DNA of 16,551 nt from Chitinophagaceae bacterium (GCA_025924755.1 JAICHT010000039.1:1-16551); one strand, 5' to 3'; shown: positions 1 to 8,751, counted from the stretch's first letter. Program-made: numbers and translations. Notes: generated from the sequence alone by a model not told the origin.

Positions 1-53
1 AAATGTAAACCAAATTCCTGTACCCTCTTGAAGAATTGTTAATAAAAATGAAA

Positions 54-71
54 ATCACATATTTATGTGAT
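54..71. repeat. 8-bp inverted repeat with TT loop
   Basis: Two perfect 8-base arms (ATCACATA and TATGTGAT) are separated by two T residues. The arm order is TCACA-then-TGTGA, the reverse of a CRP/FNR-type operator, so a CRP site is not supported. On the minus strand the arms are followed by TTTTCATTTTT, so it could be a weak AT-rich back-up terminator behind the main hairpin at 106-141. It could also be an operator for a gene to the left of the window. The function is unknown. Confidence 0.35.
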
Positions 72-105
72 AAAAAAGAAAATAGGAAAAAGGAGATTTT
101 TTGAA

Positions 106-141
106 TAGAAAAGCCCGGATTTATTTGTCCGGGCTTTTCTA
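106..141. terminator. Bidirectional rho-independent terminator hairpin
   Basis: Perfect 14-base inverted repeat (TAGAAAAGCCCGGA against TCCGGGCTTTTCTA) with an 8-base loop at 120-127. The stem has a GC-rich core flanked by an A-run on one side and a T-run on the other, so it can terminate transcription in both directions. It lies 33 bases beyond the stop codon of the minus-strand surface protein gene and is its natural terminator. It may also end a plus-strand gene located left of the window. Confidence 0.85.
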
Positions 142-174
142 TGAATGACATAGTAACTATATTGATATTATTAT

Positions 175-3100
175 TTACTTTTTTATAAATTTAATTAACT
201 GCCCCACTCCGTCAGCCGTTTCGATATTCAAAAAGTAGACACCTGCGGCTAAGTTTTGCACATCAAAACTCAAGTTGTTACTTCCTGTAGTTACCGGGTA
301 TTCTTTGCGGCTGACCATTTTACCCGAAGCATCTAATAATTGCACTACCGCAGCCATGTTTTTTCCGGATATCATACCAATCTTAACCTCATTGTTTACG
401 ATATTTCCTGATAAGAGGCTGATATTGGAAATAGCGGTAGCTACAACTTTTATAATTTTTGAATAGCTAAACCGGCCGTCAAAATCAACTTGCTTAATAC
501 GGTAATACATTGCCAGGGAGGTGATATTGGCATGTATGAAATCATACTGCTCTTTGGACGATGAAGCACCAACGGAGTTCACAATTCCCACCTCTGTAAA
601 ATGTTGCCCGTCCATAGAAGCTTCTATGGAAAAATAATCATTATTGCTTTCTGCAGCAGTACTCCAATAGATATGATTATTTGCTCCTTCATTATGGCCA
701 GATATGGATACCCAGGTTACCGGCAATACGCCATTATAACTTACGGCAAAAGGTGAAAAGCTGGTAAAGCCGGAGCGGGAGATGGTATAAGGATTACTGC
801 CGGAAGCAGCTAGGTTAGCATTGCCATATTCCCACGCTCCTGCTGTATAATGTGCCAGCCGGGTAACAGCACGGTTGAAGCCAGTCATCTCAAGAGATGC
901 AGGCCATTGTAAGGTAACCGTAGCGTTTGAGCCACCAATTACTGCCTCGGAAATAAGCCAGGTGGCATTAACCGCACTGGAGGTAATGGGCGTTCCGTAT
1001 GTACCATGCGAATATGGAGCATCCAGTACCCTTACACTAAAATTATCGGTAGTGGAGCCAGGCGTCAACGCAATAGTGGCTGGTATATAGCTGGTACTAT
1101 TACCCACAGGAAACATCTTACTTGAGCCGTTAGCCACCTGCTGCACCAAAGAACCACTCCCATTGGCAATTATATAATTGCTGGCAGTATATCCCGAGAT
1201 GGAAGCTGAAGAACCCATGGTAAAATCGTAGTTGCTTAATGATAGTTTACCACTTATAAAAGCTAGTGTATTGTTTACAGCCATATTAGCGGATAATATT
1301 ACTAATCCTGTTGCTTTATTGATCGTAATATTGTTGAAAGCACCAGTTGAATTAATGGTTTGATCGACCGTGCCGTTAAATTGAATAGTACTACCGGTAT
1401 TGGTATAGTTTCCGGATGTCATGATCCAGTTGCCGCCTACATTATGCGTATAATTGCCTGCAGCAAAGGTTCCATTGCTTAAAGAAAAATTAGTTGCAAT
1501 ATTGAGGGCACCAGCAGGTGTTTTTGTACCGGTTGCAGATATGGTAAGGTTGCCATAGTCTGTTGCGTTTGAAATAGTTTGTGTAGTGCCTGCATAATCA
1601 ACAGTACTTAATGCACCTAAGCTATATGTAGTAAAAGCGGGTAATGTATTGGTGCCGCCAATTTTTAAAGTAGCATTATCATCTACCAATAAATTTCCGC
1701 CTCCTGCATCCTGTGTCAGTGTTAGGGCAGCCATATTAAATGTGCCGCTTCTTGCTTCCAATGTGGTAATACCATCAATATTTACAGCCGTGGTAGTATT
1801 GGCAGTTGCATCTTTTGCATTTACTATTTGGGCTAATGTGTAAGGAGTTGCGCTGCCGCTGATAACAGAATTCCCACTGCCCGTAAAGATGATTGAACCT
1901 ATAGAGGCATCAAAAGTTCCGTTGTTGGTAAAATTTCCTGCTACGTTAAAATCAGAATTTGCCACCAGGCTTCCGGTGATGATCAAATTATAAAAAGTAG
2001 TATTAGCACTTCCTGATAATTGTCCCGGGTCAATGGAGGTTAGATTAAATGTAGAACTGCCACCATCCAGCATGCCATTGCTTTCAAAATCACCAGCTAC
2101 TGTATAGGTATTGCTACCCGCTGTAAAAATGGCGTCGCTGTTAATGGTAAAATTTCTACCAATATTCCAGTTGGCTGAGGGAGCCACACCGCTGGCGTTG
2201 GTATTGGCAATTACCACATCGGTTAGCGAAGCAGGATTGCCGGTAATTGTAAGTGCCCCCGATCCACCAAAGTTTACCGTACCCGAGCTGTTAAAGCCCG
2301 TTCCAAATGCTATTGTTTTTGCAGAAGAGGGATTGAATTCAAGCGTGCCGGTACTGGTAATGGTGCCATTATTAGTAAAGCTGCCACTAATAGTGTGTGT
2401 AGACACCCCTCCGTTAAAAGAAGCGCCGCTGCCAATAGTAAATGAAACCAAAACCGTCCACCCTACGCTTGGGTTTACGCCACCGGTATTATTGATATTT
2501 AAATTAGCAAACGTAGGTGTGCTGGTTGAATTTAATACCGGCGATACGGTGCCGTTGAAATTTACAACCCCGGTAGAGGTGGAAGTCAAGGCATTTAACA
2601 ATCGTATGGTTTGCACTTTGGTCCCGGTAAAAGTAGTAGTGCCCGTACTGGTTAAGGTGCCGCTGTTTGTAAGATCGCCATTTAAGGTAGCGGTTCCACT
2701 TCCGGCAGCATACGAGCCTGTAGAAGTCACGTTCAACAGATCATTATACACAATATCAGCACCCGCTACGGAATAACTGCCATAGACCGTTACGCGGTTG
2801 AATGTTGTATTGCCGGTAATTGTTTTGCTGCTACCGGTTAATAACACGGCTCCTGTGGAAGGAACAAATGATCCGGAATTGATCCAGTTTCCACCTAATG
2901 AAATGGTGTAAGCGCTTGCATTTAAGGTAGCGCTGCTGTTTATAGTAAGGTCGCCATTGACAGTAGCCATAGCACCAAGCGTTTTTGCGTTGGCACCTCC
3001 GTTGGTAAGGCTTAAATTGCCATAAGTAATTCCGCTCACGGTTTGCGCAGTAGTTCCATTATATGTTACGGTACTGCCCGATGCTAAGGTGTATGAAGAA

Positions 3101-6100
3101 AAATTAGAAGGAAAGTTATTAGCCCCGGCAAGTAATACATTTGTTCCGGACGCTGCGCTAAATGTGCCGCCTAGCGAGGTTCTGTTAGCAATATAACTAG
3201 CTAGGTCGAGCGTACCTGCCGATAGGGTAAAATTGTTTTCAATAGAAAGATTGCCGCCGAGTGTGGCCGTACCAGAAGGCTTATTGATGATAAGTGTATT
3301 GAATATGGTAGCTGATATGGATTGGGCAGTTGTTCCATTGAAGGTAACGATTCCACTACCCGGCGTAAAAGTTCCTGCATTGCTCCAGTTGCCGCCTACA
3401 GAAAGTGTAGCAGTTCCGCTGCTTATTGTAGCTCCTGAACTTATTGATACGCTGCCAGTCACGGTGGTATTAGCATTTACAGATAACTGACCGGATGTAA
3501 CCGTACAGTTTCCATTTATTGTTGAAGCACTACCAATAGCAGCAATACCGAAAGTTTTATTAATAGTAAGATTATTATAAATAGCGCCGGCAACCACCTG
3601 CGATAATAAACCATTATAAGTTACAGTACTGCTACCAGCGGTAAATGTGCCGCTACTATAATTAAAATCGCCTGCAACCATCAGGTTACCAGATCCTAAA
3701 AAGATAATATTAGCGCCACCGGATTGTGTGATGGAACCACTCACTATTATATTTCCGGTACTGGCTTTTACGTTAATAGTATGATTGGTAGTACCGTCGC
3801 TCAATACCAGGTCGCCACCTACTGTTAGGTTCTGTGCTCCTGCATTGATGGTGTGTATGGCGTTGGCGCTCCAGATTCCTCTTATATTTCCGCCGGTAGT
3901 TAACGAACCGCCGGAAGCGATGGTAACGGTAGCTGCTTTTGTACTGCCAAATTGAATATTTTTTACAGCAGCACTATTGCTGATAGTGGGTTGATTGGTA
4001 AATGAACTATTACCAATTTGCACCACATCTCCTGAACCCGGTATGGTTCCGGCTGAACCCTGAATCACAGTCCAGTTAGCTGCGGTATTCCAATCCGTAG
4101 TGCTCGATCCGTTCCATTGATATACGTTATTTAAACTGGCAAGCGTCCATCGTTGCGAAAGGTTGGTAATACCATTCAGGTATACATAATTTACAGTGGC
4201 ATCATTGCCGGTTTTACCGGCTGCTGTCCAACTACCGCTATTACTCCAAAACTGCATAGTAGATTCGTTGTTTCCTTCCAGTTCGGCATCTTCATAGTGC
4301 AAATAAAAATTAGCGGCATATGAACCCGAAGCAACCATTGCTATAGAATATTCCCTGTTGGTAGCGCTCACATACGGATAATCGGTCACTACGCCGGAAG
4401 TTACCGTTTCGGTAATAGAGGTGATAGAAGTAAGACTGGTAAAATTGATTTTATTATACGGGCTTTCAAACGCATAATCCGTGCCGGTGGCAAAGCTGTG
4501 CTGGTGCCTGATAATACCCATAATAATGCCGCTTCCGGTACGATTAGTAGTGATGGTAAGCGTTTTTGATCCGGTTTTAATATAGCCCGAAGTCATAGCC
4601 ACGATACCGGCACTTACATCATTTGCCAGCGTCATAATATTACCGGAGGACGATTTGTTGATCGTTAAATTATAAAAAGTAGTAGCGCCTGTAATACCAG
4701 CGTCAACCGAACCTGAAAACTGGATTGTGCTGGTAGCGGCGGTAAACGTTCCATTATTAATCCAGTTGTTATATAAGGTATGTGTATAAGTAGCGCCATT
4801 AAAATTAACCGATGTATTTATAGTAAAATCCCCATTAAGTTTTATAGCTCCACCTGCAGTTTTGGTGCCCCCATTTGCCAGTATCAAATGATGAAACGTA
4901 GCAGACGGTATCGTTTGGTTTCCAGAACCGTTAAAGATAACCGTATTGGGGATGGATGTAGTTACATCCAATACACCGGCGGTGATAGTGTATGCACCTG
5001 CAATGCCCAATATGGCGTTGGTAGCCAACTTCAACGAGGTGCCGTTTAAAGTAACGTTATATAAATTAGCCGTTCCGTTTAAGGAAGATGTGCTGGTGAA
5101 GGTAGCTGTTCCCGCAGAAGCGGTAAAAGATCCGCTTACATCCAGCGCAGAACCAATAGAAAAGTTGGAAGCTGTGGTAATTGATCCGGAAGCGCTCAGA
5201 CTATTAAAGCCAATAGTACCTGTGCCACTTATTGTTTTTGAAGTACCACTCATAGTAATGGTACCGGAGCTTTGAGTGAAACTCCCGCTAACTGCTAAAT
5301 TGCCGGTTAGTGGCAAACTGCTGGTAGTAGTGATTGTTCCGGACACCGTTAAATTATCCAGGGTAATGCTGGCTCCGGATATGGTTTTGCCAGTACCGCT
5401 CATGGTAAAACTTCCGCCCGAAGCATGGGTGAATATCCCGGCACCGCTGGTAGAAAAGTTTCCGGCAACATTAATAGCACTTGTGGCAGCCGCTGTGATG
5501 TTGGAAGCTGTAATACCTAAATTATAAAAATTAAAAGTACCCGTTCCACTAATACCCATACCTGCACCCGACATAGTAATGGTGCTGGCATTACCGGTTA
5601 AGTTACCACTGTTGATAAGGTTTCCGGCAATAGTATGTGAAAAAGAACTTCCGTTAAACGTAGTAGAAGCGCCAATAGTAAAATTTCCGTTTACAGTAAT
5701 ATTAGAGGCTGCTGTAAATGATACCGCCGTTCCGGTGCCAACACTACTGGTAAGATTTCCCTGCACGGTAAAATCGGTACCAGGCATCGTTTTAATAACA
5801 CTCCCGCTTGTGGTGGTTAAATTCAAATTGCCATAGGTCTGTGCCGCAACTGTTTGAGCCGTACCATAATATTCTACTGTACTGGTTAAAGCAAAGGTGT
5901 TAGTAGTGTAAAAATTTGGAAAGTTTGATGCGCCGCTCAATCGTAGGGTAGCACCGTTCGATACTTTCAATGTACCACCTGTAGCCGAAGTGCCTCTGTT
6001 AGCCGTATAGGCAGCCATATCCAGCGTACCGGCAGTTACATAAATATTCCCGACAGAAGAAGAAGCGGTTGACATGGTTAGGTTGCCACCAAGTGTCTTA

Positions 6101-6870
6101 GTACCACTGCCACTGATCTTTAAGGTAGAATAGGTAAATGCATTGCTTACCGTTTGGCTGATAGTAGTAGCTGCATAGTCCACTGTACCGCCGGCGATTA
6201 TAGTAGGAGTACTGTTGTAATTGCCTGCAAACGTTGATGCTTTAACCTGCAGAGTTCCGGTAGCGCCTAATGTAAAAGCGCCGGCCGTTACGGAATAAGT
6301 AGGAGATTCTCCCGGGTTCAAAATTCCGTTTACCGTTAAAATGCCTTTATTGGTTGCGTTTGCGGCAATATTTTTATTTAAGGTGGTAGTGCTACCGGCG
6401 TTGATAGTTACTTTATTAAAAGTTGTAGTGGACGTGCCTCCAATGGTTTGAGCCGTTCCACCGAAAGCTACCGTTGCATTATTAAAACTGGTGGTAAAAT
6501 TTCCATTATTCGTCCAGTTACCATTTACACTTAAAGTGGCTTTGCCCACATCTATTGTTGCATTAGCGTTGATAAGAATGTCTCCGTTTACGGTCAGGTT
6601 TTTTCCTATTGTAAGTGTAGTAGTCACCGTACCACCCACCGTTAAAGATTTACACGCAGCTGTTGCATAGATGCTGGGTTGATTGGTACCTGTAAAGTTT
6701 GCATCCCCTATTATTGCTGCCATGGTGCTGGTGGGTATACCGTTGGTCCAGTTAGCGGCATTATTCCAGGTAGTATTGGAGGTGCCTTTCCAACTGGTTT
6801 GTGCAAATAATAAATGAGAGAGGGTTACGCATACTAATAGTAGTAACGATCGGGAAATTGGGTTTCTCAT
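175..6870 (-). CDS. Giant repetitive T9SS-secreted surface protein (adhesin-like)
   Basis: Predicted 2231-residue exported protein. Residues 1-23 form a signal peptide (RSLLLLVCVTLSHLLFA, then Gln24). Most of the chain is low-complexity Ser/Thr/Gly/Asn/Ala sequence arranged as short beta-strand repeats, with recurring pieces such as GNWxNxGxF, YNGTxAQTVxG, YxNLxI and TLGGNL, which suggests a beta-solenoid or stacked-beta filament. A Trp-rich module occurs twice (W27 WKGTSNTTWNNAANW; W919 WNGSSTTDWNTAANW). A longer unit recurs at residues 283, 1221 and 1711. Residues about 2049-2145 (LPVTWVSISG to YYRIKQVDFDGRFSYSKI) resemble the Ig/Fn3-like domain seen next to T9SS signals. Residues about 2150-2231 form a type A T9SS C-terminal sorting domain (LLDASGKMV, LAAGVYFLNIE, terminal KFIKK). 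Very few cysteines are present. By family knowledge it would cross the outer membrane through the type IX system and be anchored or released. An adhesive or structural role is inference; no catalytic motif was recognised. It is a stand-alone gene with its terminator at 106-141. Confidence 0.9.
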   Translation of the reverse strand: MRNPISRSLLLLVCVTLSHLLFAQTSWKGTSNTTWNNAANWTNGIPTSTMAAIIGDANFTGTNQPSIYATAACKSLTVGGTVTTTLTIGKNLTVNGDILINANATIDVGKATLSVNGNWTNNGNFTTSFNNATVAFGGTAQTIGGTSTTTFNKVTINAGSTTTLNKNIAANATNKGILTVNGILNPGESPTYSVTAGAFTLGATGTLQVKASTFAGNYNSTPTIIAGGTVDYAATTISQTVSNAFTYSTLKISGSGTKTLGGNLTMSTASSSVGNIYVTAGTLDMAAYTANRGTSATGGTLKVSNGATLRLSGASNFPNFYTTNTFALTSTVEYYGTAQTVAAQTYGNLNLTTTSGSVIKTMPGTDFTVQGNLTSSVGTGTAVSFTAASNITVNGNFTIGASTTFNGSSFSHTIAGNLINSGNLTGNASTITMSGAGMGISGTGTFNFYNLGITASNITAAATSAINVAGNFSTSGAGIFTHASGGSFTMSGTGKTISGASITLDNLTVSGTITTTSSLPLTGNLAVSGSFTQSSGTITMSGTSKTISGTGTIGFNSLSASGSITTASNFSIGSALDVSGSFTASAGTATFTSTSSLNGTANLYNVTLNGTSLKLATNAILGIAGAYTITAGVLDVTTSIPNTVIFNGSGNQTIPSATFHHLILANGGTKTAGGAIKLNGDFTINTSVNFNGATYTHTLYNNWINNGTFTAATSTIQFSGSVDAGITGATTFYNLTINKSSSGNIMTLANDVSAGIVAMTSGYIKTGSKTLTITTNRTGSGIIMGIIRHQHSFATGTDYAFESPYNKINFTSLTSITSITETVTSGVVTDYPYVSATNREYSIAMVASGSYAANFYLHYEDAELEGNNESTMQFWSNSGSWTAAGKTGNDATVNYVYLNGITNLSQRWTLASLNNVYQWNGSSTTDWNTAANWTVIQGSAGTIPGSGDVVQIGNSSFTNQPTISNSAAVKNIQFGSTKAATVTIASGGSLTTGGNIRGIWSANAIHTINAGAQNLTVGGDLVLSDGTTNHTINVKASTGNIIVSGSITQSGGANIIFLGSGNLMVAGDFNYSSGTFTAGSSTVTYNGLLSQVVAGAIYNNLTINKTFGIAAIGSASTINGNCTVTSGQLSVNANTTVTGSVSISSGATISSGTATLSVGGNWSNAGTFTPGSGIVTFNGTTAQSISATIFNTLIINKPSGTATLGGNLSIENNFTLSAGTLDLASYIANRTSLGGTFSAASGTNVLLAGANNFPSNFSSYTLASGSTVTYNGTTAQTVSGITYGNLSLTNGGANAKTLGAMATVNGDLTINSSATLNASAYTISLGGNWINSGSFVPSTGAVLLTGSSKTITGNTTFNRVTVYGSYSVAGADIVYNDLLNVTSTGSYAAGSGTATLNGDLTNSGTLTSTGTTTFTGTKVQTIRLLNALTSTSTGVVNFNGTVSPVLNSTSTPTFANLNINNTGGVNPSVGWTVLVSFTIGSGASFNGGVSTHTISGSFTNNGTITSTGTLEFNPSSAKTIAFGTGFNSSGTVNFGGSGALTITGNPASLTDVVIANTNASGVAPSANWNIGRNFTINSDAIFTAGSNTYTVAGDFESNGMLDGGSSTFNLTSIDPGQLSGSANTTFYNLIITGSLVANSDFNVAGNFTNNGTFDASIGSIIFTGSGNSVISGSATPYTLAQIVNAKDATANTTTAVNIDGITTLEARSGTFNMAALTLTQDAGGGNLLVDDNATLKIGGTNTLPAFTTYSLGALSTVDYAGTTQTISNATDYGNLTISATGTKTPAGALNIATNFSLSNGTFAAGNYTHNVGGNWIMTSGNYTNTGSTIQFNGTVDQTINSTGAFNNITINKATGLVILSANMAVNNTLAFISGKLSLSNYDFTMGSSASISGYTASNYIIANGSGSLVQQVANGSSKMFPVGNSTSYIPATIALTPGSTTDNFSVRVLDAPYSHGTYGTPITSSAVNATWLISEAVIGGSNATVTLQWPASLEMTGFNRAVTRLAHYTAGAWEYGNANLAASGSNPYTISRSGFTSFSPFAVSYNGVLPVTWVSISGHNEGANNHIYWSTAAESNNDYFSIEASMDGQHFTEVGIVNSVGASSSKEQYDFIHANITSLAMYYRIKQVDFDGRFSYSKIIKVVATAISNISLLSGNIVNNEVKIGMISGKNMAAVVQLLDASGKMVSRKEYPVTTGSNNLSFDVQNLAAGVYFLNIETADGVGQLIKFIKK
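1510..1740 (-). repeat. ~80-residue long repeat, copy 3 (residues 1711-1787)
   Basis: Begins FNMAALTLTQ, continues with LKIGGTNTLPAF, STVDYAGTTQTISN and DYGNLTISATG, and ends TKTPAG. It is more diverged at its start (ANR lost) but keeps the central STVxYxGTxQT and YGNLxI core. Confidence 0.65.
2971..3210 (-). repeat. ~80-residue long repeat, copy 2 (residues 1221-1300)
   Basis: Begins LDLASYIANR, continues with LLAGANNFPSNF, STVTYNGTTAQTVSG and ITYGNLSLTNGG, and ends AKTLGA. This is the copy closest to the shared pattern. Confidence 0.7.
3883..4116 (-). repeat. Trp-rich 'WNG..WNTAANW' module, copy 2 (residues 919-996)
   Basis: Second copy of the opening module, inside the protein: WNGSSTTDWNTAANW, GTIPGSGDVVQIG, SSFTNQPTISNSAAVKNI, then a beta-rich stretch ending GGSLTTGGNI. 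It is followed by a new series of strand repeats, so the protein reads as two consecutive units of roughly 900-1000 residues. The copies have diverged too far for recent DNA duplication to be obvious. Confidence 0.75.
5779..6024 (-). repeat. ~80-residue long repeat, copy 1 (residues 283-364)
   Basis: Begins LDMAAYTANR, continues with LRLSGASNFPNF, STVEYYGTAQTV and YGNLNLTT, and ends near KTMPG. It shares the order LDxAxYxANR, L-x-GAxNFP, STVxYxGTxQTV, YGNLxL, KTLxG with copies at residues 1221 and 1711. Confidence 0.7.
6577..6792 (-). repeat. Trp-rich 'WxG..WNxAANW' module, copy 1 (residues 27-98)
   Basis: First copy of a module of about 72 residues at the start of the mature surface protein: W-K-G, TTWNNAANW, IGDANFTGTNQPSI, then CKSLTVGG and a TLTIGKNLTVNGDI strand pair. 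It aligns by eye with copy 2 at residues 919-996, sharing WxG, T-x-WNxAANW, IGxxxFT, NQPxI and a following beta-rich stretch. This type of module commonly opens large Bacteroidota surface proteins; its structure is unknown to me. Confidence 0.75.
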
Positions 6871-7203
6871 ACGCAGATTTTGGACAAATTTGGATTTGAT
6901 AATAGTTTCCTATTATTGGATTTTCAGCGTCAAGATATATAACGAATATATTTTAATCCAACTTATTTAAAGATTATAAGAGCTTTTACTTACCCTAATA
7001 ATAATTAGTTATATAAATCACAGTAAAATCATTAAACAAAAAATAATTCATTTGATCCATTTGGTAAACAACACAAGTGAATCCATTTATTGAAATACGA
7101 TTTTATATAAAAAACTTACTGGGTTATTTGCTTACTTTTTGGATTCAGAAAAATAAAATCAATTTACAATTTCGTTTCATTTATTTGCAGCAACTATTAT
7201 CAT
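6871..7203. other. AT-rich divergent intergenic region (333 bases)
   Basis: This region separates the minus-strand surface protein gene from the plus-strand peptidase gene and must carry both promoters. No RNA gene or convincing ORF is visible. A 7-base inverted repeat (ATAATAG, TTTC, CTATTAT at 6899-6916) lies in the presumed leader of the surface protein gene, 28 bases upstream of its start codon. I looked for the Bacteroidota promoter pattern (TTTG, about 20 bases, TAnnTTTG). On the minus strand only a near match to the -7 element (TATATTCG, 6943-6950) appears, without a partner at -33. I therefore do not call a promoter. Confidence 0.6.
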
Positions 7204-8751
7204 ATGCCCAATCAGTATAAAAAAATATTGTTGCTTAGTATTGGCTTCCAACTTTGTGTAAGCACTTTATGGGCACAGGATGTAAAAAATCAAAAAGTAA
7301 AACAATACATTGCTAAAAATGACAAGGCAATGTTGGAGGAATATATTAAGTTCTTATCCGTTCCCAATGTCTCTTCCGACTCGGGGCATATACCAAAAGA
7401 CGCTGCTTTTATTGTACAAATGATGGAGCAAAGAGGTATAAAGGCCAGCCTGCTTCATGGAACTACGCCTAATGTAAATCCTGCGGTATATGGAGAAATA
7501 ACAGTGCCGCATGCCAAAAGAACCATTGGCTTTTATGCGCACTACGACGGACAGCCGGTAAACGCCAGGCAGTGGCATGCAGGCCTGGAGCCTTTTTCAC
7601 CGGTTCTTATTACGGCTCCCCTGGAAAATGGCGGTACCATTATTGGTCCATACAAGGCCGGCGATACTGTAAATGCGCAATGGCGGATAACCGCACGGGG
7701 AAGTGCCGATGATAAGGCCGGCGTAATGGCAATATTAAATGCCGCAGAAGCTATCAAACAAACAAGCCAAAAATTATCATCCAATATTAAATTTCTTTTT
7801 GAAGGTGAAGAAGAAGTAGGCTCGACGCATTTAAACGAAATATTTGAAACGAATAAGGAAAACCTCAAAACTGATTGCTGGGTTATTATTGATGGACCGC
7901 GAAATGTATCCGGAAGAAAAACCATACAATTTGGTGTAAGAGGCGATGTGAATATGTCGCTGACGGTATATGGAGCTAAACGTCCGTTGCACAGCGGCAA
8001 CTATGGCAACTGGGCGCCGAACCCTGCGCTGGTGCTGGTGCAGTTGCTGGCAAGTATGAAAGATGAGAACGGACATGTATTGATTAAGGGGTTTTATGAC
8101 GATGTAGTACCACTTACTGCGTCTGAAAAGGAAGCCCTTGCCAAAATTCCATCCACGGAAGAAACCCTGAAAAAAGACCTCGGCATTCACAAGCCAGAAG
8201 GCAACAGCAGTAAATCGATGGCCGAGTTGCTGATGTTGCCAACACTTAATATCAGCGGGCTTCAAAGTGCTAACGTAGGCGAATTAAAAGCCAATATTAT
8301 ACCTTCTAAAGCCGAGGCGGCGCTAGACCTGCGTATGGTATTGGGCAATGATGTAGAGCGGCAGCAGCAAAAAGTAATAGACCATATTACCAGCAAAGGT
8401 TTTCATGTTATTGACCACGATCCTACAGATGAAGAACGCAACCAATATGACAAAATAATAAAGGTTGAAAAAGAGCATGGCTACAACGCCCAGCGAACAT
8501 CTATGGATTTGCCAATTGCTAAAAGCATCACAGCCGCTATAGCCGCTACTACTACAGAGCCCGTGGTTTTATCTCCTTCTGCCGGTGGCAGTTTACCCTT
8601 GTATTTGTTTGAAACCATATTAGGCGCCAAAGTTATTTCGGTACCAATTGCCAACTATGATAACAACCAGCATGCGGAAAACGAAAATATAAAAATCAGG
8701 TTTTTATGGGAGGGCATCGAAACCATTGCTGCTATTATGCAAATGAAGTAA
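7204..8751 (+). CDS. Secreted M20-family metallopeptidase (CNDP/dipeptidase-like)
   Basis: A 515-residue zinc-dependent peptidase or amidohydrolase of the M20 family, probably cleaving dipeptides or short peptides in the periplasm. Residues 1-24 are a signal peptide (ILLLSIGFQLCVSTLWA, then Gln25). The di-metal site is complete: H113 in YAHYDGQPV with catalytic D115, D169/D170 in GSADDKAG, catalytic E203 and metal ligand E204 in EGEEEVGS, D230 in VIIDGPRN, and H490 in NNQHAENE. H263 in PLHSGNYG marks the inserted lid/dimerisation domain. Assignments are by alignment in memory with carnosine dipeptidase-type enzymes. The length fits this subfamily, which is longer than the ArgE/DapE type. The best-known family members are cytosolic, so the exported form implies envelope peptide turnover or nutrition. 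It is a single gene with 78 bases before the kinase; the substrate is not predictable. Confidence 0.9.
   Translation: MPNQYKKILLLSIGFQLCVSTLWAQDVKNQKVKQYIAKNDKAMLEEYIKFLSVPNVSSDSGHIPKDAAFIVQMMEQRGIKASLLHGTTPNVNPAVYGEITVPHAKRTIGFYAHYDGQPVNARQWHAGLEPFSPVLITAPLENGGTIIGPYKAGDTVNAQWRITARGSADDKAGVMAILNAAEAIKQTSQKLSSNIKFLFEGEEEVGSTHLNEIFETNKENLKTDCWVIIDGPRNVSGRKTIQFGVRGDVNMSLTVYGAKRPLHSGNYGNWAPNPALVLVQLLASMKDENGHVLIKGFYDDVVPLTASEKEALAKIPSTEETLKKDLGIHKPEGNSSKSMAELLMLPTLNISGLQSANVGELKANIIPSKAEAALDLRMVLGNDVERQQQKVIDHITSKGFHVIDHDPTDEERNQYDKIIKVEKEHGYNAQRTSMDLPIAKSITAAIAATTTEPVVLSPSAGGSLPLYLFETILGAKVISVPIANYDNNQHAENENIKIRFLWEGIETIAAIMQMK

Noticed and set aside
1..42. Possible C-terminal end of a gene entering from the left (frame 1 open to the TAA at 40-42)
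   Set aside because: Thirteen codons rich in Cys/Lys/Asn give no recognisable sequence, and other frames also close quickly; it cannot be told from non-coding DNA.
54..71. Possible CRP/FNR operator
   Set aside because: The half-sites are in the opposite order (TCACA then TGTGA) to the CRP consensus, and FNR/CRP-type control of an adjacent gene cannot be shown.
2111..2776. 221-codon open frame on the plus strand opposite the giant surface protein
   Set aside because: It is rich in Val/Leu/Pro with no recognisable domain, as expected from the complement of a Thr/Ser/Gly/Asn-biased repetitive gene. Similar antisense frames occur along the whole gene (for example 4946-5275 and 5276-5527).
7100..7203. 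Bacteroidota-type promoter for the M20 peptidase
   Set aside because: TTTG at 7127-7130 has no TAnnTTTG element at the required distance; only loose matches are present.
7542..8000. 152-codon minus-strand frame opposite the M20 peptidase gene
   Set aside because: The sense strand encodes a full catalytic set for M20. The antisense product has no signal, domain or leader, and it overlaps a second equally meaningless antisense frame.
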